A DNA stretch of 64,000 nt from Utricularia gibba (taxonomy: Eukaryota; Streptophyta; Magnoliopsida; Lamiales; Lentibulariaceae), in NCBI GenBank assembly GCA_002189035.1, contig NEEC01000020.1, forward strand, positions 806,001 through 870,000, read 5' to 3'. Below are positions 1 through 11,742 of the stretch, piece by piece. The translations under genes and the position numbers were made by a program. The notes under the pieces were generated by a model. The model searched no databases, was not told where the DNA came from, and saw only the letters and a list, made by a program, of their open reading frames with translations. Position 1 is the first letter of the stretch. Each line of letters begins with the position of its first letter.

Positions 1-2398
1 ATTATAATTTGTATAATTACTTTAATTTAAATATATTGATATTAAAATTATGATTTAAAATTAAAATAACTAAATAATTTATAAAAATATTCATGAATAG
101 ATATATTTGTAATTTCAATCTTAAAATCAATTTTCAAAAATTAAATCTTTTAAAGAAATTTTCATTTCATGGTTATTTTCAAAAATTAATTCACATAAAA
201 TAGAATTTGATATACATTTGAAAGATAAAAACTGATTTTATGAACTACCAAACATTGTTTCATGCATCCATTTCCACTCCTATTTTTATTTCTATTTTTG
301 GTCAAAATTTGACTCTATATTAGAAGTGCTTTTAATATAACCACTCTAAAATACTTAAAACCTTCACTTTTTTTTGACTCAAGGTCTCCTACCTTACAAA
401 AGATGCTTGAAAAAAAATTATTAAAAAGAAAAAAAAAGGAAATTTGAAAATGGAATCTGGTAGCTTCTTCGCAAGTCAAAAAATGAGCACATTAGTAATG
501 ACTTTTGCAGGCCGAGGGTACAATAAAAGCACGGTTTTCAACCTCTTTCAAATAAAACGGCGGCGTTTTGACGTGCCTGCCTCTTCCCCAAGGGTGGTCA
601 CCTTTTCATTGTTCCGCATATTTTCATTATTATTTTTTATTATCAGAAGAATAAATTAATAATTTCATAGAATACAGTTACTTTTTTATATTTAAAATTA
701 AAAAAATATTATTATTTTAAAAATAATACTTAAATATAAAATAAACCGTTTACTTGATTCTGATTTCTAAGTCTCATTATTTATTCGATATGCTTATATT
801 CTTTTTTTAATTCTTTTTTCTCTAAGTTTCTTGCGTTATTATGTAACCTTTTTTGTTAATTTTTTATTTCATTTTATTATATATTTTATTGCTATTGATT
901 ATTCTTGATTCAGAAAATTTATTATCATTTCAAGAATGATAATTACTATTTTTTGCATAATATATTAATTTCCATAATGAGAGTCTTTTATAGGAAAATT
1001 ATTTTTAAAAATGTAAAAAATGGATCTAAAAAATAATGAATAATTTATTTTTGGCCTAATTCCTACCTAAGTAGTATTCCAAAATACTTATAATTTTATT
1101 TTTACTTTTATAAAAATAAAATTAGCTGCAAATGTTTTTCTAAAGAGTACTACTAATACAAATTACAAAATATTTATGATTAAATCGAAGAATTAAAAAT
1201 AATTTGTTTTCTACTAAAAAAATTATACATTTTTAAAAATAAAACTATATTTCAAAAATTTCCTGCAAGACTACTCCAATCCTCATTGTCTATGAGTATG
1301 TTTGGTTTGAGAAAATTTGCATTTCTAGAAATGTCTCTTATACAGGAATATTAGATGAAAAAAGAATAATTTAAATAAAAAATTATTTTAAATATCATGT
1401 TTGATTTTACAAATAAAATAGTAGGATAATAAATCTATTGGGAGATTATATACTTTTAAACAAATCATGTTTGAAAATACATAACCTTTCAAAAGATTTA
1501 AAAGTGGGATAGAAATAATCGAAAATATAATAAAAAAGATCATAACAACAAAATCATCTTAATATAGTATTAAAAATAATAAAGTAGTATTAATATAATA
1601 TTACAAATAATAAAATTGTCTTATACCGTTTTCAAATATTCAAATCACATCTCCATTCCTTTCATTTTATTTATTAGATTTTAAATATTTCAAATTTTTA
1701 ATTTTTATTTTTTAAATTCATAAAATAAACAGTGAAATATGACGTCGTTGATAATTATATCCCATCAAATTTTAACTAACAAACACGTCCTATTATTATT
1801 CTTAGGAATGCGATTGTTGAAGTGCCGTTTTGAATGGGTGGAATTTGTTGGTGACCACCACAACTTATAATCAATATAAATTATTTAATTTTTAATTTCT
1901 AAAATTATGTTATAAATCGTTCAATTTGATTCTTTTTGTAAACAGTTTGTTTTCAAATTTATAAAATTACATAATTAATTACTCATATTATCAAAACTAA
2001 TCAATTTTGATCTTAACATAATTATAGTGATACATTATACGAGATATAATATCATTATTATCATTTTGAATAATACGAAATACAAACATGATATGATTTT
2101 TAATAGAGGTATAATCCAATTTGCCGAACTTTGAACACATATGTAAAAAGTCCTAATATATAATTTTGTTAGGTTTGAATTCAGAATTAATTTTATGATG
2201 TCGTGAATCAATTCAATTTTTTAAAAATTTTAAAAATTGTTTAGATCTTAATTATATAATTTTGATAATTTGAATATGTCTTTTTTATAAATTTTTTTTT
2301 TGAAATCTAGGCATTAAAATTTTTATAGTGAATGAAAATAGAGATGTTGTTCTTACAATTTTTTTCATTTTGAACGAAAACCCTATTACACAAATACG
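1..2398. other. AT-rich intergenic DNA, no gene seen
   Basis: Very AT-rich sequence with poly-A and poly-T runs and no reading frame that resembles a protein family. A slightly GC-richer patch at 530-610 carries only a short chance frame. A weak pair of inverted ends (near 1290 and near 1790, both of the GTTTGGTT/AACAAAC type) could mark an old MITE, but no clean target-site duplication is visible. Confidence 0.6.
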
Positions 2399-2498
2399 AG
2401 AACGATGACGAATATCGCCCTGGTGAAAGAATAGTCGCTCATGATGAGGATGCTACAGAAGAAGGATCGAAGCTCTCCGCCACAGAGCTGACTTTCTA

Positions 2499-4285
2499 TC
2501 AGGAGCTCAAAGTGCTCTTCACCCGCCCCACAATCACTGTAATGTCGTCCACCTTGCCACCTGCCAGCAGCTCACACATTTCAGCAAGAATCTGAATCAG
2601 GAGGGGAATCAGTCAGAAGGTGTACCCGTGAGTTTCATCCCGAGAATCTTCTTCCACCATGGGACATCCCTCCCCTGCGATACAAACACGTCTCAGACAC
2701 AGACTTCCCATATGGTTAACTTGGCTGGGGGTAACTTGAGAGGCTGTTGTGTAACCTGGGATCTGGCTTCTTGGGAGTAGGGTGAGTCGAAGGCGGGGTC
2801 TTTGGAATGGTCATATGCCAGGATAGCCAATGCCTTTGCTACCATCGGAAGAAGAACCCAAGCGTGATTAGGAGCAACTGGGAAGCAGAAAAATGGGTAT
2901 AGTGTGTGCTCATATGTACCAGCTTCTGTGGTGGAAGGGTGTGCGCCTGTTACTGAGATGATTTCTTGATCGAAAACATTGTCGAAGAGTCCGTCTGATC
3001 CCATAACCACGACATCTTCTTCCATTAGCTCGACTGAAGTTACCTGCGTTTGTAGAGACAGAGATGATGAGCCCCTTTCTGTATCTGAATACAAGGTAGG
3101 ATTTCGAGATATGATCACCGTGGCGTCGATGAATGTCTGTCCATTAGACTCTGAACTCAACTGGTAGGGGCAATCAAAGTAGTGTTCTTGGGGAGATGTG
3201 GTGTACACTATTCGATCTGAGATATCAGAAGGGAGTCACTGCTTATCATGTCTCAGGAAGGTGAGTTAAAGAAAAAGGAAAGCATTTGTGAGCTGAGTTA
3301 CCCCTGCGAATCACCCTTACACCGCAGTCCCCTACGTTGGCGATTTTCAGAGTCCCGTTCTTCTCCAGCATAGCAACAACTCTAAAAGAGGGAGGGAAGT
3401 TTAAAAGGATAAATTGCAAGGGAGGATGGATTTTGTTGGGAGACATACACTGTAGCTGAACCAGCTGAGGAAGTGGCTGCGTGTGCTTTCCTTATCAGAC
3501 TTCGTGGATCATAGTTAACCTAAAGCTCAAGCATGAGAAGTTACAGTCAATCACTAGAATGTGATTGAGATAAGGAAGCCTGTGGAGGAAGGAGACCTCT
3601 TCATCTTCAACCATTTTGAGGGCATGAGAGATGAGCTCGCGTGAAAACAGTGCAGGATTCACATCTCTTTCAGCCCAACTGCAAGCGGAAGACGGTGTTT
3701 ATACTACAGCACATAAAGAAAAGAAAACAGAGAGCTCTAAAAGTCAAGTAATTGGTTTGGAGTAAACAGACGCCCCTTCTTCTAGTTTATCAGAACCAGA
3801 ATTCGTAAGACCGGAAATGTGGTGGTACACAGTAGGCAAAGAGAAGTACCCAGAGACTCCATCAGCAACCGCAATCACTCCGCCTCCGTAGCTGCACGTT
3901 AAGAAGGCATCTTCACCACCTTTCTCAACCTGGAAAAAGAGGGAATGCAACCAGATGTCCTAAAAACACTAGGAAAACCAGAAGATTGTACCTTATCAGG
4001 ATGCGGTATCACATGGGCACCCACAGTTAAGCAGACTCCTTCCGTTGAACTACAAAACCGGTGAAGAGTACATTCAGCCAAAACAAAAACAAAATTTGAG
4101 AACCCGAAGCCGAAGTAGGAGCTCTTGATTGATTGATTGGCTGGTTACCTGACAACAACATTGGGAAGTGCAGGTGCAGAGCAAAAGAGGAGACTATTGG
4201 GTTTGTGGGGAAGGGAGAAAACCCCTGCTCTGGGTGTCTCTGGAAGAAGAAGATGCGTGAGTGTCCTCAACCCCAGAATCGCCAT
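2499..4285 (-). CDS. PBCP: Chloroplast PP2C phosphatase (photosystem II core phosphatase type)
   Basis: Multi-exon gene read on the minus strand from ATG 4283-4285 to TGA 2499-2501. Exon 1 (4149-4285) encodes a Ser/Leu/Pro-rich leader like a plastid transit peptide. Exon 2 (3992-4049) gives GAHVIPHPDK and exon 3 (3850-3929) gives GGEDAFLTCSYGGGVIAVAD, the first metal-binding PP2C motif. Later exons give GWAERDVNPALFSREL, NVGDCGVRVI, APQEHYFDCPYQLS-like TSPQEHYFDCPYQLSSE, VVVMGSDGLFDNVFD (second metal-binding motif), DVPWWKKILGMKLTG and VDDITVIVGRV. All splice sites placed are GT-AG and keep frame. Known of the family: PBCP (probable PP2C 26) dephosphorylates photosystem II core proteins in the thylakoid. 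It lies about 760 bp downstream of the end of the WRKY gene on the same strand. The family assignment is firm; PBCP rather than a close PP2C paralogue is inferred from the conserved blocks. Confidence 0.9.
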
Positions 4286-4439
4286 CCACCTTGATCCTCA
4301 CAAAAAAATGTCACCTGGATACCATATTATTCTTGCACAAAGTGAAATTCGTAAAAAGGAAACAACAGTTCCATGTTATGCCCTTTTTCCAATTTCAAGT
4401 TGGATAAGAGTCAATAGAATTCTAAGTAACATGGTGAAA

Positions 4440-5042
4440 TAAGTTGAATCGAATACTATTCTATTCGAAATAGTATTAGTGTTCGAATCTAATCAATATG
4501 TTTTTTAATTTAAAATAAGATTAGTTGAATTTTTTAATTATCTAAATCTAATTTTTAGGTTTAAGTGAAAAAAAAAATGATCTTATATAATATTGATTAT
4601 TGATTATTAAATAGTCTTTATTACAAATAAAAGGTTAATTGTTAAAATCAATTTAGTTAATGAATTTGTAAAATCCGGAATCTACGTCGTCCGATGGCCA
4701 AATCGCCGGCGATTTGTTGATGATCTGTAACCTAAAGAAACGCTCCAACTCCAGGCCACCGTCGCAGGAGAAGAAACCGCCATGGTGGCACCGGAATCGG
4801 AGGAGAAGCGCATCTCGTAAGCGTTTGAGAAGGCTATGTACGTTTTCTTACTTTCCCCTGTTCTTTGTGGTGATTTCGGATTAAAAATTCTGTAGCTGCT
4901 ATGAAAAGCTCTGCTTGTGTACTTTACATGATGCATACTAGAAATACAACAGCTCCTATGGGCTATGAATTACAGAAAATCAACCGATCAACAAATAAAA
5001 AGAAGGTCTGGTGAATTGGAGCGCTGAGACTGGGATTTTGAT
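4440..5042. other. Spacer and probable 3' UTR of the WRKY gene
   Basis: The part 4440-4670 is AT-rich without a gene. 4680-4940 is GC-richer, with frames open on both strands but no recognisable protein. The stretch just before 5043 is probably WRKY 3' UTR. Confidence 0.4.
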
Positions 5043-6885
5043 TTAGCAAAGCAGGGAATCCATGAAGTCATCTCTGGGCTCAGATTTGGGTCTACTCCGG
5101 ATCATCTCCATAGTGTAGGGTGATTGAACTTTTGAATGATCGAACATTGAAGCACTGGTTCCCTTTCCCAGCTGACCCAAGTTTGCATTGTTGGGATTGT
5201 ACGGCAGAGGTCTAGTAACCGAATGGCTGCCGCGGGCTGCTGGAACATCGTGATTGTGCTTCCCTTCATATGTTGTGATCACCGCACGGCGATCCTGGGA
5301 TGATCGCTCGACGTGCTTTCTGACTGGGCATCCGTTCGTTGTGCATTTGTAGTAGCTCCTGAAATCCGTGAGGATGAAGGGTTATAGGAATTGACTCCGA
5401 AGAGAACTGAGCATCTAAGGTGTGAGGATAACAAACCTTGGGTTAGGATTCCCCTTGACTACTTTTTGTCCGTACTTTCTCCATCTGAAACCATCATCTA
5501 GAATATCAATGTCACTTGTAGTTTGTACAACGACTCTGGGTTCTCTTACAGCAGCACTGCTGCTGCTGCCACCTCCACCCACTGAAGAGTTCCCTTCAGT
5601 TTCGACTTCACTTTTCCTAGTACATGATGATACTGGTAAGTACTTGAATTAAAGCTCATGGATTTTTTATGTTAAATCGAAGTAATTTAATTACTCACCA
5701 TCTCTTAGGATTGGGCTCTTCATTATTCAGTTCATCTCCTCCGGAACGGCTCTGCTCGAAATCATCGTCTGGTAAGATGGTAGAAGTGTTATCAAAAGTG
5801 ATCACTGAGGACAGTGAATCCATTTTAGGGATGCTGACTGAGGCAGAGGTTTGTGTCTCTGAGATATCAGCAAAGTGTGACTGACTTGAAGAAGAAAGTG
5901 ATGATCTTCTAGTGGATTGTGGCTTGGGATGATTATGAGTCCCCTTGTAAACAATCTCAGTGATGGGTCCATCTGCAGACCTTTCCACTTTCTTCTTAGT
6001 TGGGCAATTGGGGTATGTGCATTTGTAGTAGCTTCTTGGATTTTCACTCCCTTTCACCTGTTTCTGTCCGTATTTTCTCCAGTTATACCCATCATCCAGC
6101 TTCCTGTTGGATGCGTTGTTGTTGTTGTCGTATTCACCATTGAAGCCACTGTTTTTGACTTGGATAGTAGCAATCTCTGGTGAAAAGCCCTGATCTGACG
6201 AGGAATTGAAATCATGTATCTGCTCTGATGATTGCTCCTCTGCCTTGTTGTTGTTATTGTTGGAAGCTTGTATTTGGTGGTAGTCCCATGGCTGCAGGTC
6301 CAGAAAAATGGAATCAGCAAAACAGGGAACCAGGTAGAATCAGCATAAAAAACAGAATGACTCACCATGCTGCTGCCATAACTGGTTCGAAGCTCCTGCT
6401 GGTGCTGCTGCTTTTTCTGAGCAGGAAAACTGAATTCGAAGAAGCTGTTAGTATAATCCTCATTCTGTTCATCACTCTGCTGCTGTTCTTGTCGTATCTC
6501 TTGCTTCAGTCTGTCAGAGCTGCTCCTCCAATCAAAAGACCCCACAGGGAAACTCCCGGTCGTCGGAGACGGCAACACCTGACAAAAACACAACAACAGG
6601 TTTAAAAAACTCGATGATGCTATGCTTTCCAAGGGTGATTTTGAATGAACTAACATTAGACCCGGATAGCAGCACAGGCGAATCGAGGAGCTCGGCGGGG
6701 CTGAGCCCCGGAGGAATCGGAAACCAGGAAGAAGAAGGAGCCGGAGATATGGGAAGCGACGGCGGGGGAAGAGACTTGAACTTGGGAACTCCGGTGCCGG
6801 GCCTTAAACCCGCCATCGGACGGGTAGCTTCCGATGACTTGGGATGAGAGGTGATGGAGAAATCCAAACCAGAGGAAGCCGCCAT
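5043..6885 (-). CDS. Group I WRKY transcription factor (WRKY33/25/26-like)
   Basis: Start ATG at 6883-6885, stop at 5043, about 500 residues in about six exons. The N-terminal exon (to about 6656) is rich in Ser-Pro sites, including [21 protein letters not shown] and, across the first intron, LPSPTTGSF, the MAP-kinase D-type region of WRKY33-like factors. Two WRKY domains follow: [20 protein letters not shown] with CX4C...HNH (first), and [20 protein letters not shown] with CX4C...HNH (second). The intron inside the second domain, right after NPNPR, is the classical conserved WRKY intron. The C-terminus is acidic and serine-rich. Known of the family: WRKY33-type factors bind W-boxes (TTGACC/T) and are MAPK-activated regulators of defence and abiotic stress. 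W-boxes upstream at 6995-7000 and 7800-7919 suggest self- or cross-regulation. Exact orthology within WRKY33/25/26 is not resolved. Confidence 0.92.
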
Positions 6886-6994
6886 GGATGGAAAATTGTG
6901 GTGATAGCGAGTGGAAAGGGAAGCAGAAACGCACACGTAAACGTTTTGAGGGTGAGCATCTTCTTCTTCTACTCGTTTAAAAGAGTTGCCGCAT

Positions 6995-7000
6995 TTGACC
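6995..7000 (+). promoter_or_regulatory. W-box TTGACC upstream of the WRKY gene
   Basis: TTGACC lies 110 bp upstream of the WRKY start codon. It is the canonical WRKY binding core. Confidence 0.5.
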
Positions 7001-7799
7001 AGGAAAAAAAAAATCTCACCCTTCCAAATAATTAAGGTTTTGTTTGTTTTTATTCATTTAAAAACAAATAATTAAGATTTTGATGTCATCCATTTTAAAT
7101 TTAATTCGAATATACATGATTTTACGTTTTCTTTTCAAAAAAAAATCTCATTCAAGAACATATGCTCGTTTTTGAGCGTTCATCCAAGCATTGATTAATG
7201 ATTTAGATTAGTTTCTAATATCAAATATCACAAACTTTATTCTTCTTATAATATACTATTCATTTAGATCAAACCCTAACTCTTATGATTTTTCGCTTTT
7301 TTGAAAAATAATATCAATGCATCATCGGGTTTCAAAAAATAGTAAATATCATAAACTTTTAAAAGAAAAAAAGGGTCGTACTACTTTTGATTTTTTTAAG
7401 GATTCGGCCTATGTAAAAATGTAAGAATATTGTTAGATGAATTTCATATTGATTAGAAATAAAATTAAGAGTCAATTTATATAGAGAATTTTTTTTAATT
7501 TTATATAAGATTTTTTCTTTGAAATTAAAAAACATAAAACTATAAGAATTATATATAAAAAATGAATAATATCGTATAATGAAATGATGTATTGTTACAT
7601 CGCAACTTGAATCTATGTGTACTTTGAAAATTGCTTACAACATGAATTAATTTTTTTTTTACCAAAGTGTAGTAGAAATAAAATAACTTTTAAAAAATAC
7701 TTGCTATTTTATTTCTTATTTTGGAAGGATTAGGCAACCGGGCTTAAGCCTTTTGTTTTTTTTTTTCCGTAATTTTTTTTTAAAAAATGGGAGTAGAAA

Positions 7800-7919
7800 A
7801 GTCAATGCAGCGTTTGTGTGAACACTGAAGTAGATTATCCACACCCACACGGGTTCCGTTGACTTTTCCCCCTCTCCGTTCACATTGCCAGCTCACCATA
7901 CGCCACGTCGGATTTGACT
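7800..7919. promoter_or_regulatory. Cluster of three W-boxes upstream of the WRKY gene
   Basis: Three perfect TTGACT cores occur in 120 bp: 7800-7805 (reverse orientation, AGTCAA), 7859-7864 and 7914-7919. They lie in a GC-richer patch about 0.9-1.0 kb upstream of the WRKY start, inside otherwise AT-rich DNA. A cluster of W-boxes is known from WRKY33-type promoters. Binding here is inference. Confidence 0.5.
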
Positions 7920-7999
7920 GCAACATTCCGCCCTATTGAGCTACCTACTGGATGGAAAGTGTGTAAATTAGATTAATAATAATCTTATTTTTTTAAAAA

Positions 8000-9560
8000 T
8001 ATATATTTTTTTGTCCTCTTTTTTGGAGGGTAGTAAATGAATGATGAGATACAATTAGAGATTATAGAATTTCTAGTAATTTGAAAGTGGGTGTTTAGTT
8101 GGTGTTCAAGAGGTAATTTGGTAAATAAATAGGATGATTTCATGGTAAATCATGTATTAAAACAATTGGATTAAATTTAAATTATTTTTAAATAACAAAT
8201 AAATAATGATTCAATCACAATTCAATTATATCTTTTTAAAAAAGTATTAATTTTTTTAAAGATAACGAGTGATGTAATCATAAATCATAATATAAACCAT
8301 AGTTGAACCTTTCAATTGTAAATCATTTGTGCAATTGGTTTTCTTTTTTTTATTTAAAATATTATTCTTTACCAAATATTCCAAATAATCATTTACTTGC
8401 AGAATACTCTAAATTCACTTTCTTCTAGAAACTATCATACTCTATCCCCATTGCCAAATGATGAGTTGAGACCAAATAGAAAAGATTGGAACAGTTTAGT
8501 GTCTGATAATGACAACTAAACTCAAATCTTAATTAAGTTTAGACTTAAATTCATGAAGCTTCTATAAAAGTTTTTGAATATCAATATTCTCAATTTTTAA
8601 GATAGTTAACTATAAATATTTCATGAAATATAAAATAAAATAAATGTAAGGTAAGTGTATATAAATAAATGATTATTCGAATTATCTTTAACAATTAATA
8701 AAAAACATATATATATTATTTAAAAATTAATAAAAAAATTTAAAATTTGGCATTGAAAAAACTATATCATTATTTTAATGACGATTTTTTTTTGATCCGA
8801 TAGCCATCTGATTTGAAATCATTGCCCTACACTACTACTGTTATTATAATGGAATGCGTACACGTCAAAATCATTTTTATTTTTTAAAAATATTTAAATC
8901 GAACTAATTCAGGGCTTGAGTTGACTCTACTGATTAGTGGGCCCCTAGGTTAACCCAATTGAGATTTATATTAGTTTTTAAATTATTAAATTAATTAAAT
9001 TATACTTTTTGTGATATAAAAAATCATATGTATCAATTATCTTTTTTGGAAAAAATAAATTAATTAAATAATATAATTTGTAAAACTTAATTTAAAATAA
9101 TGACTCACGCTTTCTTTTTATAATATTATCTATTTCATACATTTAATATTTATGGTTTAATATTTTTTATTTTGGAAAAAAATATTAATATAAGATAAGA
9201 AAAATAATTTTATTTAATCACATACTCTCTCAAATCTGTAATCAATATAGGATACATTAGTCTAACATTATCCTCATCTTGTATATTTATCGTCCTTGTT
9301 TAGCACTTCATTGTTCTATGATTGGTATGTGTCCAGATTTTAAATTTTTAAAATTAGAAATATTACATTATTGATAATAAAATAAAAATATATTACCGAA
9401 TATTATATAGAATTGTTAAAAATTAGAATTTATAACTATGAATTGATAGAATCAAGTATATGATCAATCCGTATTGGTATTATTACGTATTGAATAATTT
9501 TTTATTTGGATATTGAAAATTAATATTCATAGTTTTGGAATACGAATAATAATTTTAATT
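8000..9560. other. AT-rich intergenic DNA
   Basis: No coding frame, RNA gene or bounded element was recognised. Long A/T runs and short direct repeats only. Confidence 0.5.
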
Positions 9561-9599
9561 GTGGGTGTGGGTTGAATAGAAATTACTCTCTTGTCCCTG

Positions 9600-10500
9600 A
9601 TGTTCCACCGCGGAATCTTTCAACTCCCGCGTCGTCTTCACGCTACGCTCCACATTCTCCATCACGATCTACGGGACTCCTCCACTGCCATCGTCTCCAA
9701 GATGCGGCGACCGTCGTTGTGGACACCGGAGATGTTTAGTGCCGAGGAGAAGGAGATTATTTTCATTTTACGTGGAGTCTGGTCTCCTCGTAGGCTTCTC
9801 TGAACCATGGATCGTTTTTGATTTCTTTGATTGTGATTCGGAGGCGAGAGATGAGGGTTTTTAGATCCGTTTTGGGCGGCGGTATTCGCATTTCTGTACC
9901 TTCCGGCATATGTTTACCAAATTGGAGCTGTGGAAGGGCAGATAATCGGCGACGAGGACGATCAGGATGACACCGCAGGGGTGGATGTCGATTGTGGCGC
10001 CGTTGTAGCCTTTTTTCGCGAGAATCTCCGGGGTGATGTACGCTAGAGGTGCCGCAAAGGGTGTGAAACAATCTATCGGCCCGAATCTGATGCTTTAAAG
10101 CGCTGAGACCGGAATCGGAGACTTTGAGATGCTCATTTTTTTATAGAGAAGCAAAATCCTCCGTTTTCAGATCCCGATGGTAACTCCCCTGCGAATGAAA
10201 GTGACTCACGGCGGCTTCGCTATCTCCTGGAACAGCTCTCCGCCCTTGACGAACATCATAACAAAAAAGAACGTCGTCTTCGCGCTGCGAACTTCGCAGA
10301 CCTTGACGGCGTACAGGCGGCGCAACCGCCTCATCATCGATATCCCCGTGGCGATTCCGGCCATGAGTTGAGGGTGCTCTTCTGTATCACCTTAATCGCA
10401 TCCCTCTTTCCGGTTTCGATTTCTCTAGCCTGGTACACAATCAAGAAGGCGCCGCATCCTAACCTTCTACATGATGAGCAATGTTTTCCGAGGGGGAGAA
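9600..10500 (-). pseudogene. CIPK/SnRK3 protein kinase pseudogene
   Basis: Read on the minus strand, pieces of a CBL-interacting protein kinase follow in the right order but in shifting frames. They are: a glycine-loop piece RLGCGAFLIVYQARE and AIKVIQK near 10390-10450; YAVKVCEVRSAKTTFFFVM then FVKGGELFQEIAK near 10220-10320; a collapsed catalytic loop with YHRDLKTED near 10160-10200; SDSGLSALK (DFG replaced by DSG) near 10110; then activation-loop pieces matching CGT...PEILAKKGYNGATIDI and CGVILIVLVADYLPF near 9920-10060; RITIKEI and DPWFREAYEE near 9780-9850; and a degenerate NAF-like piece IISFSSALNISG near 9730. No long frame survives, several stops and indels are visible, and much of the catalytic loop is missing. 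No introns are apparent, so it is either a retrocopy or a copy from the intron-poor CIPK clade. Confidence 0.85.
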
Positions 10501-10707
10501 TCCGCCATCTGATCTCCGGCGGAATTTAACAGGGGATCCCAAAACCAGTTGCAGAGGAGTAAGGAATGAATCACAGGCGCTTGGTGTACGGATGGGAGGG
10601 AATCGTAACCTCCCGTAAATGGAAATACGGAGAAGCAATGAATGGACAATAATAATTAAAATATTATTATCTTTCAAAATAAAAAATAAAAAAAATCGGT
10701 TTTCCAA

Positions 10708-11269
10708 CTAAGGGACGTATAATTTATTGCCACACTTGCACCTCCACGCTTCTGGGTAGTACTCTGCAGTGACCGGAGTCCCCGGCGGCACAGCTACGTG
10801 TACCGGCCGGCACGGCGAACATCTCCCGCATTTGGAATTGCAACGCGGCGGCCATGAGCCCGGCCGGGAAAGTAGCTTCCTAGCGCCGCCGTCACCGTTG
10901 ATTCGCTCCTCCGTATCCTGACAAACTAATATCCATCAGTTCAGGATCTAAGTGACTAATGATGATTGCTGAGAGAGAAGAAGCAGTCACCTGGAGGTAG
11001 CTCATGTATTCATGACTCGACAAGCAAGCTTTCTCTGCATACTCCAATGGAGATCCTCCTACACACATACATACTGTTTGATGACATTTATGCTGTGCAG
11101 TTGTCAGACTGAAAAAACTGGATGGAAATGGAGAAAGAGAGGTGGGTTCACCTGATTGAGGATCAAGATGGCTGCTTTGGACCAAGAAGAAGAAGAAGAA
11201 AGAGCACCAGAAGAAGGTGAGTAAGCAGAGCTTCAGGCATCTCCAGTCTCCAAAGCCAGGTATTGGCAT
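10708..11269 (-). CDS. EPIDERMAL PATTERNING FACTOR-like secreted peptide (EPFL4/5/6 type)
   Basis: Three exons. Exon 1 starts at ATG 11267-11269 (an in-frame ATG also exists at 11327-11329) and encodes a hydrophobic Leu/Phe-rich signal peptide. Exon 2 encodes GSPLEYAEKACLSSHEYMSY. Exon 3 gives the conserved peptide: SWPPRCNSKCGRCSPCRPVH, then VPPGTPVTAEYYPEAWRCKC, then GNKLYVP and a stop at 10708-10710. The six cysteines are spaced C-X3-C-X2-C-X2-C...C-X-C, as in the EPFL4/5/6 (CHALLAH) group. Known of the family: these secreted cysteine-rich peptides bind ERECTA-family receptor kinases and control stomatal patterning and inflorescence growth. The gene lies downstream of the nucleotidyltransferase gene on the same strand. 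The exact EPFL member is not resolved, and the choice of start is uncertain. Confidence 0.9.
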
Positions 11270-11742
11270 GCGTAAATCCCAGCACCAACTCATTGTTGGC
11301 TCCCCATGCAGGTGATTTCTGCAACACAAGTAATCCCAGGTATGACAGGATCAATGGGATCTGGTATGGCTATGTGCATCTGTGCTGCACTCTCTTCTAG
11401 TGGAAAGCAAGGGTGCAAAGCAAAGAAAGGGGAAATCAAGGAAATGAAAAGGGTTTTGGTGTGAGTGGATATTTGCTACGTTTGAGGGGTGGTTTCTGCA
11501 GCTTTTCCAAGGCTGTCTCTCTTGTCTTTCATACAATTGTTTCACATCAGCTGCTGCAAGGCTGGGGCTCCCACCTTAACTGCACAGCACAGACCCCCGA
11601 TGGAAAAAAATTTTCATCTGCTTCTGTTTGTTTTTTGTATGGTATGATGATGGGTACCTATCAAATCCTCGAAATATTCTATTTCTTCACATTCAATCAC
11701 CCCTGAGAATTGAAGAAATGCTGTGAAGACCTGTGAAGACAA

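Noticed and set aside
1287-1795. Possible 500-bp MITE with GTTTGGTT-like ends
   Set aside because: Only about a dozen terminal bases pair and no convincing target-site duplication was found.
4682-4936. Minus-strand frame between the PP2C and WRKY genes
   Set aside because: No family resemblance, no start context or splice support, and it overlaps what is probably the WRKY 3' flank.
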